DNA of 6,674 nt from Clostridia bacterium (lineage in GTDB: Bacteria; Bacillota; Clostridia; Oscillospirales; Acutalibacteraceae). Under the pieces are notes generated by a model that worked only from the letters and a program-made list of their open reading frames with translations, ran no database searches and was not told where the DNA came from. Position 1 is the stretch's first letter, and every line of letters starts with the position of its first letter. The position numbers and the translations under genes are program-made. This document shows positions 1-5,216 of this stretch, piece by piece. Where the stretch lies: the NCBI GenBank assembly GCA_017442445.1, contig JAFRZS010000096.1:1-6674 (forward strand), read 5' to 3'.

Positions 1-303
1 GGAAGAACACTTGATGACAGCTTCATAATTCTTGACGAAGCGCAGAACACCACCCCCGAGCAGATGAAAATGTTTCTGACAAGACTCGGCTTTAATTCAA
101 AAATGGTGGTAACAGGTGATATTACACAGATTGACCTTCCTGACGGCAAGCGTTCAGGCTTGGTTGAGGTTGTAAGGATATTAAAAGGCATTGACGATAT
201 CTCAACCGTAAGATTTACGGAAAAAGATGTAGTCCGTCACAGATTGGTACAGGAAATAATCAAAGCATATGAAAAATCAGAAGAGGGGAGAAAAAGAAAA
301 TGA
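1..303 (+). CDS. phoH: PhoH-like ATPase, C-terminal part (5' truncated by window edge)
   Basis: This is the last 100 residues of a PhoH-family (PhoL/YbeZ-type) P-loop ATPase; the frame is open from base 1, so the N-terminus and Walker A motif lie outside the window. Visible are the Walker B strand FIILDEAQN (residues 8-16 of the fragment), the following TTPEQMKMFLTRLG segment (17-30) and the VVTGDITQIDLP motif (36-47), all diagnostic of the family. EKDVVRH near the end is also typical of the family C-terminus. The first ATG inside the fragment (64) is internal and not a start. The stop TGA (301-303) overlaps the ybeY ATG as ATGA, so the two are translationally coupled. PhoH-like proteins are cytoplasmic nucleotide-binding proteins proposed to act on RNA; their adjacency to ybeY is widely conserved and suggests a linked role in RNA or ribosome metabolism, but the exact reaction is unsettled. 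Confidence 0.95.
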   Translation, partial: GRTLDDSFIILDEAQNTTPEQMKMFLTRLGFNSKMVVTGDITQIDLPDGKRSGLVEVVRILKGIDDISTVRFTEKDVVRHRLVQEIIKAYEKSEEGRKRK

Positions 304-806
304 GCGATAAAATCAAGGTGATTATCACAAACGACCAGAACACAGTAAAAATTCCCACAGGTGTGAGAATGTTAGTCAGAAGATGCTGCACAGCAGTATT
401 GGTGAACGAGGAGTTTAATTCCTCAGCAGAGGTCAGTGTAAGATTTGTTGACAATGAGGAAATAAAAAGGCTCAACAGTCAGTACAGAAACATTGACAGA
501 GAGACAGATGTGCTGTCTTTCCCCTTGGGTGAAAACGGAGTTTATGATATAAATCCCGATACAGGCGCAAAGCTTTTGGGTGACATAGTAATCAGCATGG
601 AAAAAGCATTTGAACAGGCTGATTTATATGACCATTCTCTCCAGAGAGAAATAGGATTTTTAACCGTACATTCAATGCTTCATCTTTTAGGTTATGACCA
701 CGAAAACGGCGGTATTGAGTTAGTCCATATGAGAGAGAAGGAAGAAGCAGTACTTACTCAATTAGGATTGAAGCGTAACGGCAGTTATTATATGGATGAG
801 GAGTAA
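300..806 (+). CDS. ybeY: Endoribonuclease YbeY (16S rRNA maturation)
   Basis: YbeY is a cytoplasmic single-strand-specific metallo-endoribonuclease that takes part in 16S rRNA 3'-end processing and ribosome quality control. The 168-residue length is normal for the family. The zinc-binding motif is intact as HSMLHLLGYDH, with H124, H128 and H134 as the expected metal ligands. The other family hallmark, RNIDRETDVLSFP (residues 63-75), is also present, and LGDIVIS (93-99) is the conserved central strand. The start ATG at 300 overlaps the phoH stop by 4 nt and has a purine-rich ribosome binding site (GAGGGGAG, about 283-290). The gene is probably cotranscribed with phoH. In many Clostridia ybeY is followed by dgkA/cdd/era; here a repeat-rich spacer and two unrelated genes intervene before era. 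Confidence 0.96.
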   Translation: MSDKIKVIITNDQNTVKIPTGVRMLVRRCCTAVLVNEEFNSSAEVSVRFVDNEEIKRLNSQYRNIDRETDVLSFPLGENGVYDINPDTGAKLLGDIVISMEKAFEQADLYDHSLQREIGFLTVHSMLHLLGYDHENGGIELVHMREKEEAVLTQLGLKRNGSYYMDEE

Positions 807-813
807 TTTATTA

Positions 814-841
814 AATGCAGAATGCAAAGTGCAGAATGAAG
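814..841. repeat. Short tandem heptamer repeat (AATGCAG-like, 4 units)
   Basis: Four consecutive 7-nt units are readable just after ybeY: AATGCAG, AATGCAA, AGTGCAG and AATGAAG. The nine-base word TGCAGAATG occurs twice, at 816-824 and 830-838, exactly 14 nt apart. The tract abuts the first copy of the GGGTGGGTTTCACCCA hairpin repeat. It is noncoding; its function is unknown. Confidence 0.75.
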
Positions 842-932
842 GGTGGGTTTCACCCATACCCACACGCCTGACGGCGAGGTAATAGGTAAGAGTGAAGAGA
901 TAAGAGGTTCGGGTGGGTTTCACCCACACCCA
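841..932. repeat. Pair of direct repeats, each a small hairpin, 70 nt apart
   Basis: A 22-nt element beginning GGGTGGGTTTCACCCA occurs at 841-862 and again at 911-932, with a single mismatch (T857 versus C927). Each copy can fold as GTGGGT-TTC-ACCCAC, with one G-T wobble in the first copy. Between them lie a second hairpin, CGCC-TGAC-GGCG (865-876), and a purine-rich 7-nt tandem tract (886-906: GTAAGAG, TGAAGAG, ATAAGAG). There is no T-tract after either hairpin, so neither looks like an ordinary intrinsic terminator. The mix resembles a dispersed intergenic repeat cassette that has been duplicated once in place; whether it is repeated elsewhere in the genome cannot be seen here. Confidence 0.7.
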
Positions 933-963
933 TTATAACTTTGCTAACAGGAGTTAATTTTTA

Positions 964-1581
964 ATGATTAAAAATTATATTTTTGACTTGGGTAAGGTTG
1001 TAGTTCATTTTGAGCCTGAATATATGACCTCGAAATATGTAGAAAGTAAGGAAGATATACTTTTGGTTTCCGAGGTTGTTTTTGACCGTATTTTCTGGGA
1101 CAAGCTTGACGAGGGAACTATAGCTGACGAAGATGTTATAGAGGGAATCTGTTCGCGATTGCCTGAGAGATTACATGATGCGGCGAAGAAGGTATATGAA
1201 AATTGGTATTATAATATACCCGTAATTGACGGTATGGCAGAGCTTATTTGTCAATTGAAGAAAGACGGAAAGAAATTGTTTTTACTTTCAAATATAAGTG
1301 TATGCTTTGCTGAAAATTATCACAGAAATACTGAACTGAAAGCCGTGCTTGATATGTTTGACGGACTTGTATTTTCAGGACGGCTCGGAATTACAAAACC
1401 TAATGAGTCAATTTTCAGACATTTGTTGGATAAATATGACCTTAATGCGGACGAATGTGTGTTTATAGATGATACTGCAAAGAATATAAAAGGCGCAGAA
1501 AAGGTTGGCATTAAAGGAATTCTGTTCAACGGAAATGCAGACGATTTGATTGGTGAATTGCAGGGTATTAAAACTCAATAA
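964..1581 (+). CDS. HAD-superfamily phosphatase, YihX-like
   Basis: This 205-residue cytoplasmic protein is a haloacid dehalogenase-type hydrolase of the HAD-IA group, likely removing phosphate from a small molecule such as a sugar phosphate. Motif I is FDLGKVVV with nucleophile D8; the second motif Asp is replaced by G10, as I recall for YihX-type relatives (DLGNV), so this is probably a family trait rather than damage. Motif II is LLSN (S109), motif III the lysine in GITKP (K145), and motif IV VFIDD (D169, D170). Residues 15-90 form the helical cap. The ATG at 964 has AGGAG at 949-953. The overall pattern is close to E. coli YihX, an alpha-glucose-1-phosphate phosphatase, but the substrate cannot be assigned from sequence. 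It follows a repeat-filled spacer after ybeY and converges on the minus-strand gene; a shared hairpin terminator lies just downstream. Confidence 0.88.
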   Translation: MIKNYIFDLGKVVVHFEPEYMTSKYVESKEDILLVSEVVFDRIFWDKLDEGTIADEDVIEGICSRLPERLHDAAKKVYENWYYNIPVIDGMAELICQLKKDGKKLFLLSNISVCFAENYHRNTELKAVLDMFDGLVFSGRLGITKPNESIFRHLLDKYDLNADECVFIDDTAKNIKGAEKVGIKGILFNGNADDLIGELQGIKTQ

Positions 1582-1609
1582 TTCATATTTTTTATTGGTG
1601 ATAGCAAAG

Positions 1610-1642
1610 AACTGACACAAGAGATTTCCTGTGTCAGTTTTT
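1610..1642 (+). terminator. Intrinsic terminator between convergent genes
   Basis: A perfect 10-bp stem is formed by AACTGACACA (1610-1619) and TGTGTCAGTT (1630-1639) with a 10-nt loop, followed by a run of five T (1638-1642, the first two in the stem). It ends the HAD phosphatase transcript. The minus-strand gene stops at 1643, immediately beside it, and the minus-strand exit side reads TTCTTT, so the hairpin may also terminate the opposing transcript, though with a weaker T-tract. Confidence 0.87.
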
Positions 1643-3181
1643 CTACGCTTCAAAGCTGATTTCGATAATATTGTTTTCAGATTTCAAGATATATTTATCC
1701 GCAAATTTACCTTGTTTTGCGATAACGGAATAGTCAACTCCGTTATAGTTTAAATCAATTCTTCCTTCGCTTAAATTTTTGGTCTGCGGAAGATGATTTG
1801 AGTCAATGCCTATGCGTTGCTCTATTGTGAAAGGTTTGTTTGCGGTTATTTTAAATGAGTCCTCGCACAAATCGAAAACTACTTCACCGAAGCAAATTTT
1901 TGCACTGCCGTCATCATTATCATAAAACTCCATTTTTTCAAATTCTGTTTCAGACTTGTCATCATAGGTGAAAAATCCGCCACCGCGTATGCCCTTTCCC
2001 GTATATCTGTTTCCGTCATAAAAAGGTAAAGTTTCATAAACCGAAGATGAACCCTTGCAAAGCTCGTTTTCATAAGGATCTTCAAAGTTTTCGGAAAAGA
2101 TATGCAAATCCCGGATACGCAATCTGTTATTTTCTCCGAAGATGTTTATTCTGTAATTTTTGGTGCAGTACCATATACTGTTTTTTTCTGCATCAAAAGC
2201 TGAATGTGCACTGATTGCCGAAGTGGGAGTTGATTTAAAAGTTTCCTTATACCATCTGCCTGTTTCACCAAGCGGTTCAACTTCAATCTTACCTTCCTTT
2301 TGCAATTTTCCGAACAGCGGGAACTGATAAGTGAGACCTTTTTCCATATTGTGCCAACCGAAACTGTTTTCCTGACCCGCCTGAGCATATCCGAAAGACA
2401 GACATTCACCGTTGAAGTTTTCTTTCATAAACCAGTCAACCCATTCTTTCCTGCTTCCGCCGCCGTATCTGGTGCCGGCAGGTTCAAGAGATACCACTTT
2501 CTGAAGATTAGGTTCGGTTCTCTCAATGTCAACGGAGTGATCGTACTGATATACCGGATCTGCACCGAGCATTCTGAAAAGAGGAATATTTATCTGATTT
2601 TTATCGGTTTTTGCAGGCATAAATACATTGTTCCTGTTGGGATAATAACCCTGACCGTAGTAGCTTCCCCAGAGTGTATATCCGTCCGTACCGAATTGTT
2701 CTTTGCAATTGCACAGAGCGTCGGTTTCGTATTTTTCTTCTATGTAACGAATGGTGTGAGAATCAAAAAACCATGAGCCGAAAACTTTCGGATAATAACC
2801 GAAAATTTCCTTGAACTTTTCATAAAGAACGTCCACAAGCTTTTCTCTTTCTTCTTTTGTGTAGCCGACGGGAAATCCGCAGTGAGGATAATGGTCCCAA
2901 GGGTTGCGGCCTTTCCACTCTATACCGCAAGCTTCAGCCTGAGGCTGTACGATTTCGTGCCATACCCCAAACTCAAATTGATGGGGGTCAAGGTCCTTGA
3001 AAAGCGCTGACAATTCATCGCAAATCAAAGTGTCGTATTCGAATAAAAATGTTCCTCTTAATGAGTGTTCTTTCATAAGCTTAATCTGATTTATTACGGG
3101 AGTTGCCAAGCGGTCAAAATCATCGGTAGTTGCTGTTCCTCTTACAAAATTCACAATGTTGAGTATCTGTCTTTTTTTCAT
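1643..3181 (-). CDS. DUF3863/DUF3864-like protein, probable carbohydrate-related enzyme of unknown function
   Basis: The protein has 512 residues if translation starts at the ATG at 3181, which I chose because GGAGG sits 6 nt upstream (3188-3192). A further 13 in-frame codons upstream would remove this spacing and reach the promoter -10. There is no signal peptide or membrane segment, so it should be cytoplasmic. From memory it matches the DUF3863 N-terminal domain, a family known from gut anaerobes with a glycosidase/deacetylase-like barrel, followed by a C-terminal beta-rich domain (DUF3864-like). Landmarks are NIVNFVRG (8-15), TFLFEYD (44-50), FGVWHEIVQP (71-80), WDHYPHCGF (95-103), GSWFFDSHT (135-143), CNCKEQFGTDGYTLWG (157-172) and FRMLGADPVYQYD (202-214). 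Residues from about 330 onward look like beta-sandwich sequence. The His/Asp/Glu-rich motifs could form an active site, but no canonical NodB metal triad is evident. The reaction is unknown; the nearby sugar-phosphatase-like gene and a palindrome-covered promoter fit inducible carbohydrate use. Confidence 0.72.
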   Translation of the reverse strand: MKKRQILNIVNFVRGTATTDDFDRLATPVINQIKLMKEHSLRGTFLFEYDTLICDELSALFKDLDPHQFEFGVWHEIVQPQAEACGIEWKGRNPWDHYPHCGFPVGYTKEEREKLVDVLYEKFKEIFGYYPKVFGSWFFDSHTIRYIEEKYETDALCNCKEQFGTDGYTLWGSYYGQGYYPNRNNVFMPAKTDKNQINIPLFRMLGADPVYQYDHSVDIERTEPNLQKVVSLEPAGTRYGGGSRKEWVDWFMKENFNGECLSFGYAQAGQENSFGWHNMEKGLTYQFPLFGKLQKEGKIEVEPLGETGRWYKETFKSTPTSAISAHSAFDAEKNSIWYCTKNYRINIFGENNRLRIRDLHIFSENFEDPYENELCKGSSSVYETLPFYDGNRYTGKGIRGGGFFTYDDKSETEFEKMEFYDNDDGSAKICFGEVVFDLCEDSFKITANKPFTIEQRIGIDSNHLPQTKNLSEGRIDLNYNGVDYSVIAKQGKFADKYILKSENNIIEISFEA

Positions 3182-3207
3182 GATGCACCTCCGGGCGGAA
3201 TGGTGCC

Positions 3208-3239
3208 TTGATTTTATCAAAGAACATTTGATTTGTCAA
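3208..3239 (-). promoter_or_regulatory. Sigma-A promoter with overlapping palindromic operator candidate
   Basis: Read on the minus strand, a consensus -35 TTGACA (3234-3239) is separated by exactly 17 nt from a -10 TAAAAT (3211-3216), giving a short leader before the start at 3181. The promoter is covered by overlapping inverted repeats: TTGAT-TTT-ATCAA (3208-3220) over the -10, TCAAA-GAACA-TTTGA (3217-3231) in the spacer and TTGA-TTTG-TCAA (3228-3239) over the -35. The two TTGA words begin 20 nt apart, about two helical turns, as expected for a dimeric repressor binding on one face. The promoter is near-certain by consensus; the operator is inference. Confidence 0.82.
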
Positions 3240-3274
3240 TGGTATTTAACCGTCTTCGCATATTTTAAATTATG

Positions 3275-3303
3275 TTGAAAAATTAATGTATATATGATAA
3301 ACT
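3275..3303 (+). promoter_or_regulatory. Possible promoter for era
   Basis: TTGAAA (3275-3280) lies 17 nt upstream of TAAACT (3298-3303), which carries the TGN extension (TGA at 3295-3297). This is the best plus-strand match between the divergent minus-strand promoter and era, but the -10 fits the consensus at only four of six positions. If used, transcription would begin just before the tandem-repeat leader, giving an untranslated leader of roughly 160 nt. Confidence 0.4.
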
Positions 3304-3314
3304 GTAAACAGATA

Positions 3315-3472
3315 TATTTTCGTGCAAAAACAACCACCCTGCCAAAAGAGTTGGGTAAGATGAAAATAAACTTTCGTGCACAAAAGGTTGCTTGTAGAAC
3401 AAAGTAGGGACGATTAAAAAAACTTTCGTGCCACAATGGTACATATCAGAAGAAAGTAGGGACGACGTAAAA
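3315..3472 (+). repeat. Three degenerate tandem units (52-54 bp) forming the era leader
   Basis: Units run 3315-3368, 3369-3420 and 3421-3472. Units 2 and 3 are exactly 52 nt and identical at 38 of 52 positions by my alignment. Conserved blocks are AACTTTCGTG at the unit start and AAAGTAGGGACGA near its end (3401-3413 and 3453-3465), with a variable middle. Unit 1 is more diverged but keeps TTTCGTGCA and a GAGTTGGGTAAGAT counterpart. The third unit ends directly at the era ATG, and its GTAGGGA is the apparent era ribosome binding site, so an SD-like sequence is tandemly reiterated. The upstream copies have no start codon at the equivalent position. The role is unknown. Confidence 0.8.
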
Positions 3473-4360
3473 ATGAAAAAGACAGCGTTTATAACAATAA
3501 TCGGCAGACCGAATGTCGGCAAATCATCAATATTAAATCATTTTTTAGGACAAAAAATTGCAATAGTTTCTGACAAACCGCAGACCACAAGAACAAGGAT
3601 AATGGGCGTACTCACAGAGGACGATACTCAACTTGTTTTTACCGACACACCGGGATTTCACAAGCCTAAAACAAAGCTTGGCGAAAAGATGGTCAAGGCA
3701 GTCGGCGACAGTATAGCTGATGTTGATGCGTGTCTTTTTGTGGTTGAGGTCGGCGATGAAATCAGAGAAACCGAAAAAGAATTGATTGACAAGGTAAAAA
3801 AAGCAAAGATACCGACAGTACTTGCAATAAACAAGGTTGATACTCTTGAAAACAAAGAGGACTTAATGAAAAATATCCTTGAGTTATCAGCGGCTTATGA
3901 CTTTGAAGCTATAGTTCCTGTTTCTGCAAAAAAGGGCGACAATATGGACGAGCTTAAAGCAGAGCTTAAAAAGCTGTCGGTTGAATCGGAATTTTTCTTT
4001 GATGAAGACACACTCACAGATCAGCCCGAAAGAGTAATTGCGGCAGAGATTATCAGAGAAAAGCTTCTTCGTTCACTTGACCGCGAAGTACCTCACGGAA
4101 TAGCCGTCGGCATTGAAAAATTAAAAGAGCGCGACGATAAAGATTTAATTGATATCGAAGCGACAATTTATTGTGAAAAAGAAAGTCACAAAGGCATCGT
4201 CATCGGCAAACAGGGTGCAACCCTAAAACGCGTTTCCACCCGCGCTCGTCAAGACCTTGAAAGATTTTTTGACTGCCAGATAAATCTCAAATGCTGGGTA
4301 AAAGTCAAGGATGGATGGCGAAACCGCGAAGGAATAATCCACAACTTCGGCTTAGACTAA
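3473..4360 (+). CDS. era: GTPase Era (ribosome assembly)
   Basis: Era is an essential GTPase that binds the 3' end of 16S rRNA and promotes 30S subunit assembly, acting in the cytoplasm and near the membrane. The 295-residue protein is full length. GTPase motifs are complete: G1 GRPNVGKS (11-18), G2 TTRTR (38-42), G3 DTPG (58-61), G4 NKVD (120-123) and G5 SAK (151-153). The C-terminal KH RNA-binding domain contains GIVIGKQGATLK (241-252) and ends in the usual KVKDGWRN region. I place the start at the ATG at 3473, which gives the normal MKKTAFITIIGRPNVG N-terminus and has GTAGGGA about 10 nt upstream. An in-frame GTG at 3428 would add 15 unconserved residues encoded by the tandem repeat and is unlikely. 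The functional link with ybeY (both act on the 16S 3' end) fits their proximity. No clear intrinsic terminator follows. Confidence 0.97.
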   Translation: MKKTAFITIIGRPNVGKSSILNHFLGQKIAIVSDKPQTTRTRIMGVLTEDDTQLVFTDTPGFHKPKTKLGEKMVKAVGDSIADVDACLFVVEVGDEIRETEKELIDKVKKAKIPTVLAINKVDTLENKEDLMKNILELSAAYDFEAIVPVSAKKGDNMDELKAELKKLSVESEFFFDEDTLTDQPERVIAAEIIREKLLRSLDREVPHGIAVGIEKLKERDDKDLIDIEATIYCEKESHKGIVIGKQGATLKRVSTRARQDLERFFDCQINLKCWVKVKDGWRNREGIIHNFGLD

Positions 4361-4545
4361 TTTTATTTTGGCTAAATTTGCCCATAGCACCATTTTAGCG
4401 TTCGGGGCGGTGCACAAGGCACAGCACCCTCACTCAAAACGGCACTCTGAACAAATTTATCTCAAAATTTAAATTGAAACAAAAGTCTCTCTTTACACAA
4501 GTGAGCCTGATACACCTATTATAAACTTGATTTGAGGAATAATTT
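4361..4545. other. Intergenic spacer after era with possible RNA folds
   Basis: No gene is seen in these 185 nt. GGTGC (4409-4413) can pair either with the upstream GCACC (4387-4391) or with the downstream GCACC (4424-4428), two mutually exclusive 5-bp stems. A longer discontinuous pairing, GTTC...GTGC (4400-4413) with GCAC...GAAC (4442-4452), is also possible. No T-tract follows any of them. A weak promoter-like pair, TTTACA (4492-4497) and TATTAT (4517-4522) with a 19-nt spacer, precedes the next gene. Confidence 0.4.
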
Positions 4546-4749
4546 ATGAAGAATCAAATGTCCACTATAAAAAGATTTTTAATAAGTACGTTGATCACAG
4601 TAATCGTAATAATAATGGATACGATATCTATGTTTTTTGGTGATATAAGTACCCCTAAAATTATTATTCATGGTGTTTATTGTATTGCTTTGTTGATTTC
4701 GATTATTGCTTTGATTAGTATGGTTTCAAAGAATAAAACAGGGGACTAA
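4546..4749 (+). CDS. Small two-helix membrane protein, unknown function
   Basis: I do not recognise this 67-residue protein. It has a basic N-terminus (K2, K9, R10), a first hydrophobic helix at about residues 11-31, a short polar turn (GDIST, 32-36), a second helix at about 38-60 and a basic tail (KNK). It should be a small integral membrane hairpin protein. The start ATG at 4546 is supported by GAGGAA (4534-4539); the in-frame ATG at 4558 would have worse spacing. It is AT-rich and sits with the next gene between era and the yqzL-recO pair, where these housekeeping genes are usually adjacent, suggesting a later insertion. Its stop codon overlaps the beginning of a REP-like palindrome. A membrane-active toxin, an immunity protein and a regulatory peptide are all possible; the sequence does not decide. 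Confidence 0.6.
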   Translation: MKNQMSTIKRFLISTLITVIVIIMDTISMFFGDISTPKIIIHGVYCIALLISIIALISMVSKNKTGD

Positions 4750-4794
4750 TAACACAGGGAATAACACAGGTAACGGTTCTGTGTGTTGTGTTAT
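4746..4794. repeat. REP-like imperfect palindrome, copy 1
   Basis: Outer arms ATAACACA (4749-4756) and TGTGTTAT (4787-4794) enclose a second stem ACACAG (4764-4769)/CTGTGT (4779-4784). AATAACACAGG is directly repeated at 4748-4758 and 4760-4770. The core ACGGTTCTGTGT (4773-4784) recurs at 5087-5098 and resembles the GGGACGGTTCTGTGT words that I recall near REP/RAYT (Y1 transposase-associated) repeats. No transposase is in the window. The element ends just before the ribosome binding site of the next gene, so it could also influence its expression. Confidence 0.65.
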
Positions 4795-4810
4795 GAAGGA
4801 GGAACAAAAT

Positions 4811-5068
4811 ATGCGTAAGAAACGAGTGATCGGTATAATTATGTTTGTAGCCGGCATTTTATTACAAGAGTTATCTTACATAGTTGATATAATTATAGTC
4901 CACTCTTTAATCAGCATCTCTGCAACTATTATATGGACGACTGGTTTATTGATGGCTACGAATGCGATGGTTTATCTCGATAAGAAAAAGAAAGACAAGA
5001 ATTTAATTAGTCAAACATCTGAAAAAGAAAAACAGTCAAAAACAGAGAATGATTCTAATAACACATAA
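4811..5068 (+). CDS. Small membrane protein with charged C-terminal tail, unknown function
   Basis: This 85-residue protein is not recognised. The start ATG at 4811 is chosen because a near-perfect ribosome binding site, GAAGGAGGAA, lies at 4795-4804; the in-frame GTG at 4781 and ATG at 4793 fall in the REP-like palindrome or in this binding site. The N-terminus is basic (MRKKR), followed by two hydrophobic segments at about residues 6-31 and 34-56, then a strongly charged, Lys/Glu/Ser/Asn-rich cytoplasmic-type tail (58-85). The arrangement parallels the preceding 67-residue protein (short basic end, two helices, polar tail), but I see no convincing sequence identity. The gene is bracketed by two REP-like repeats, and its last codons (AAT AAC ACA TAA) are part of the second repeat, so the C-terminus may have been shaped by repeat insertion. 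Confidence 0.62.
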   Translation: MRKKRVIGIIMFVAGILLQELSYIVDIIIVHSLISISATIIWTTGLLMATNAMVYLDKKKKDKNLISQTSEKEKQSKTENDSNNT

Positions 5069-5098
5069 CACATGTGCAGACGGGGGACGGTTCTGTGT
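5055..5098. repeat. REP-like repeat, copy 2
   Basis: It shares with copy 1 the words CTAATAACACA (5055-5065, versus 4746-4756) and ACGGTTCTGTGT (5087-5098, versus 4773-4784) in the same order and orientation; the spacing is 21 nt here and 16 nt there. The middle contains the palindrome CACATGTG (5069-5076) and GGGGGACGG (5082-5090). It overlaps the stop codon of the upstream membrane-protein gene. Confidence 0.65.
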
Positions 5099-5216
5099 CT
5101 TGGGGGAATTTACATTTAGTTCGTATCAGCGAATTAAATTTTAATAACATTATTTGCCTCAGATAAAAAATGTAATTCAGCAAACAATAATCGTACTATT
5201 TTTCGGAGGCGTACGA

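Noticed and set aside
841..932. Intrinsic terminators for ybeY
   Set aside because: The hairpins are strong enough but neither is followed by a T-tract; the only T run is within the loop.
2300..2776. Plus-strand open frame of 158 codons inside the minus-strand gene
   Set aside because: It lies wholly antisense to a longer gene with recognisable motifs, a promoter and a ribosome binding site; its translation shows no family features.
3428..3472. Upstream GTG start extending Era by 15 residues
   Set aside because: The extension is encoded by the tandem repeat, does not resemble Era N-termini, and would discard the GTAGGGA ribosome binding site placed correctly for the ATG at 3473.
3315..3472. 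CRISPR-like array
   Set aside because: There are only three degenerate units with conservation at the unit ends, no identical repeats of 24-40 nt separated by unique spacers, and no cas genes nearby.
3315..3472. T-box or known riboswitch in the era leader
   Set aside because: No T-box (AGGGTGG..ACCGCG) sequence or terminator/antiterminator pair is visible.
5154..5216. TTG start extending the YqzL-like protein by 21 residues
   Set aside because: No ribosome binding site precedes it, the added residues do not match the family, and GGAGG at 5205-5209 is well placed for the ATG at 5217.
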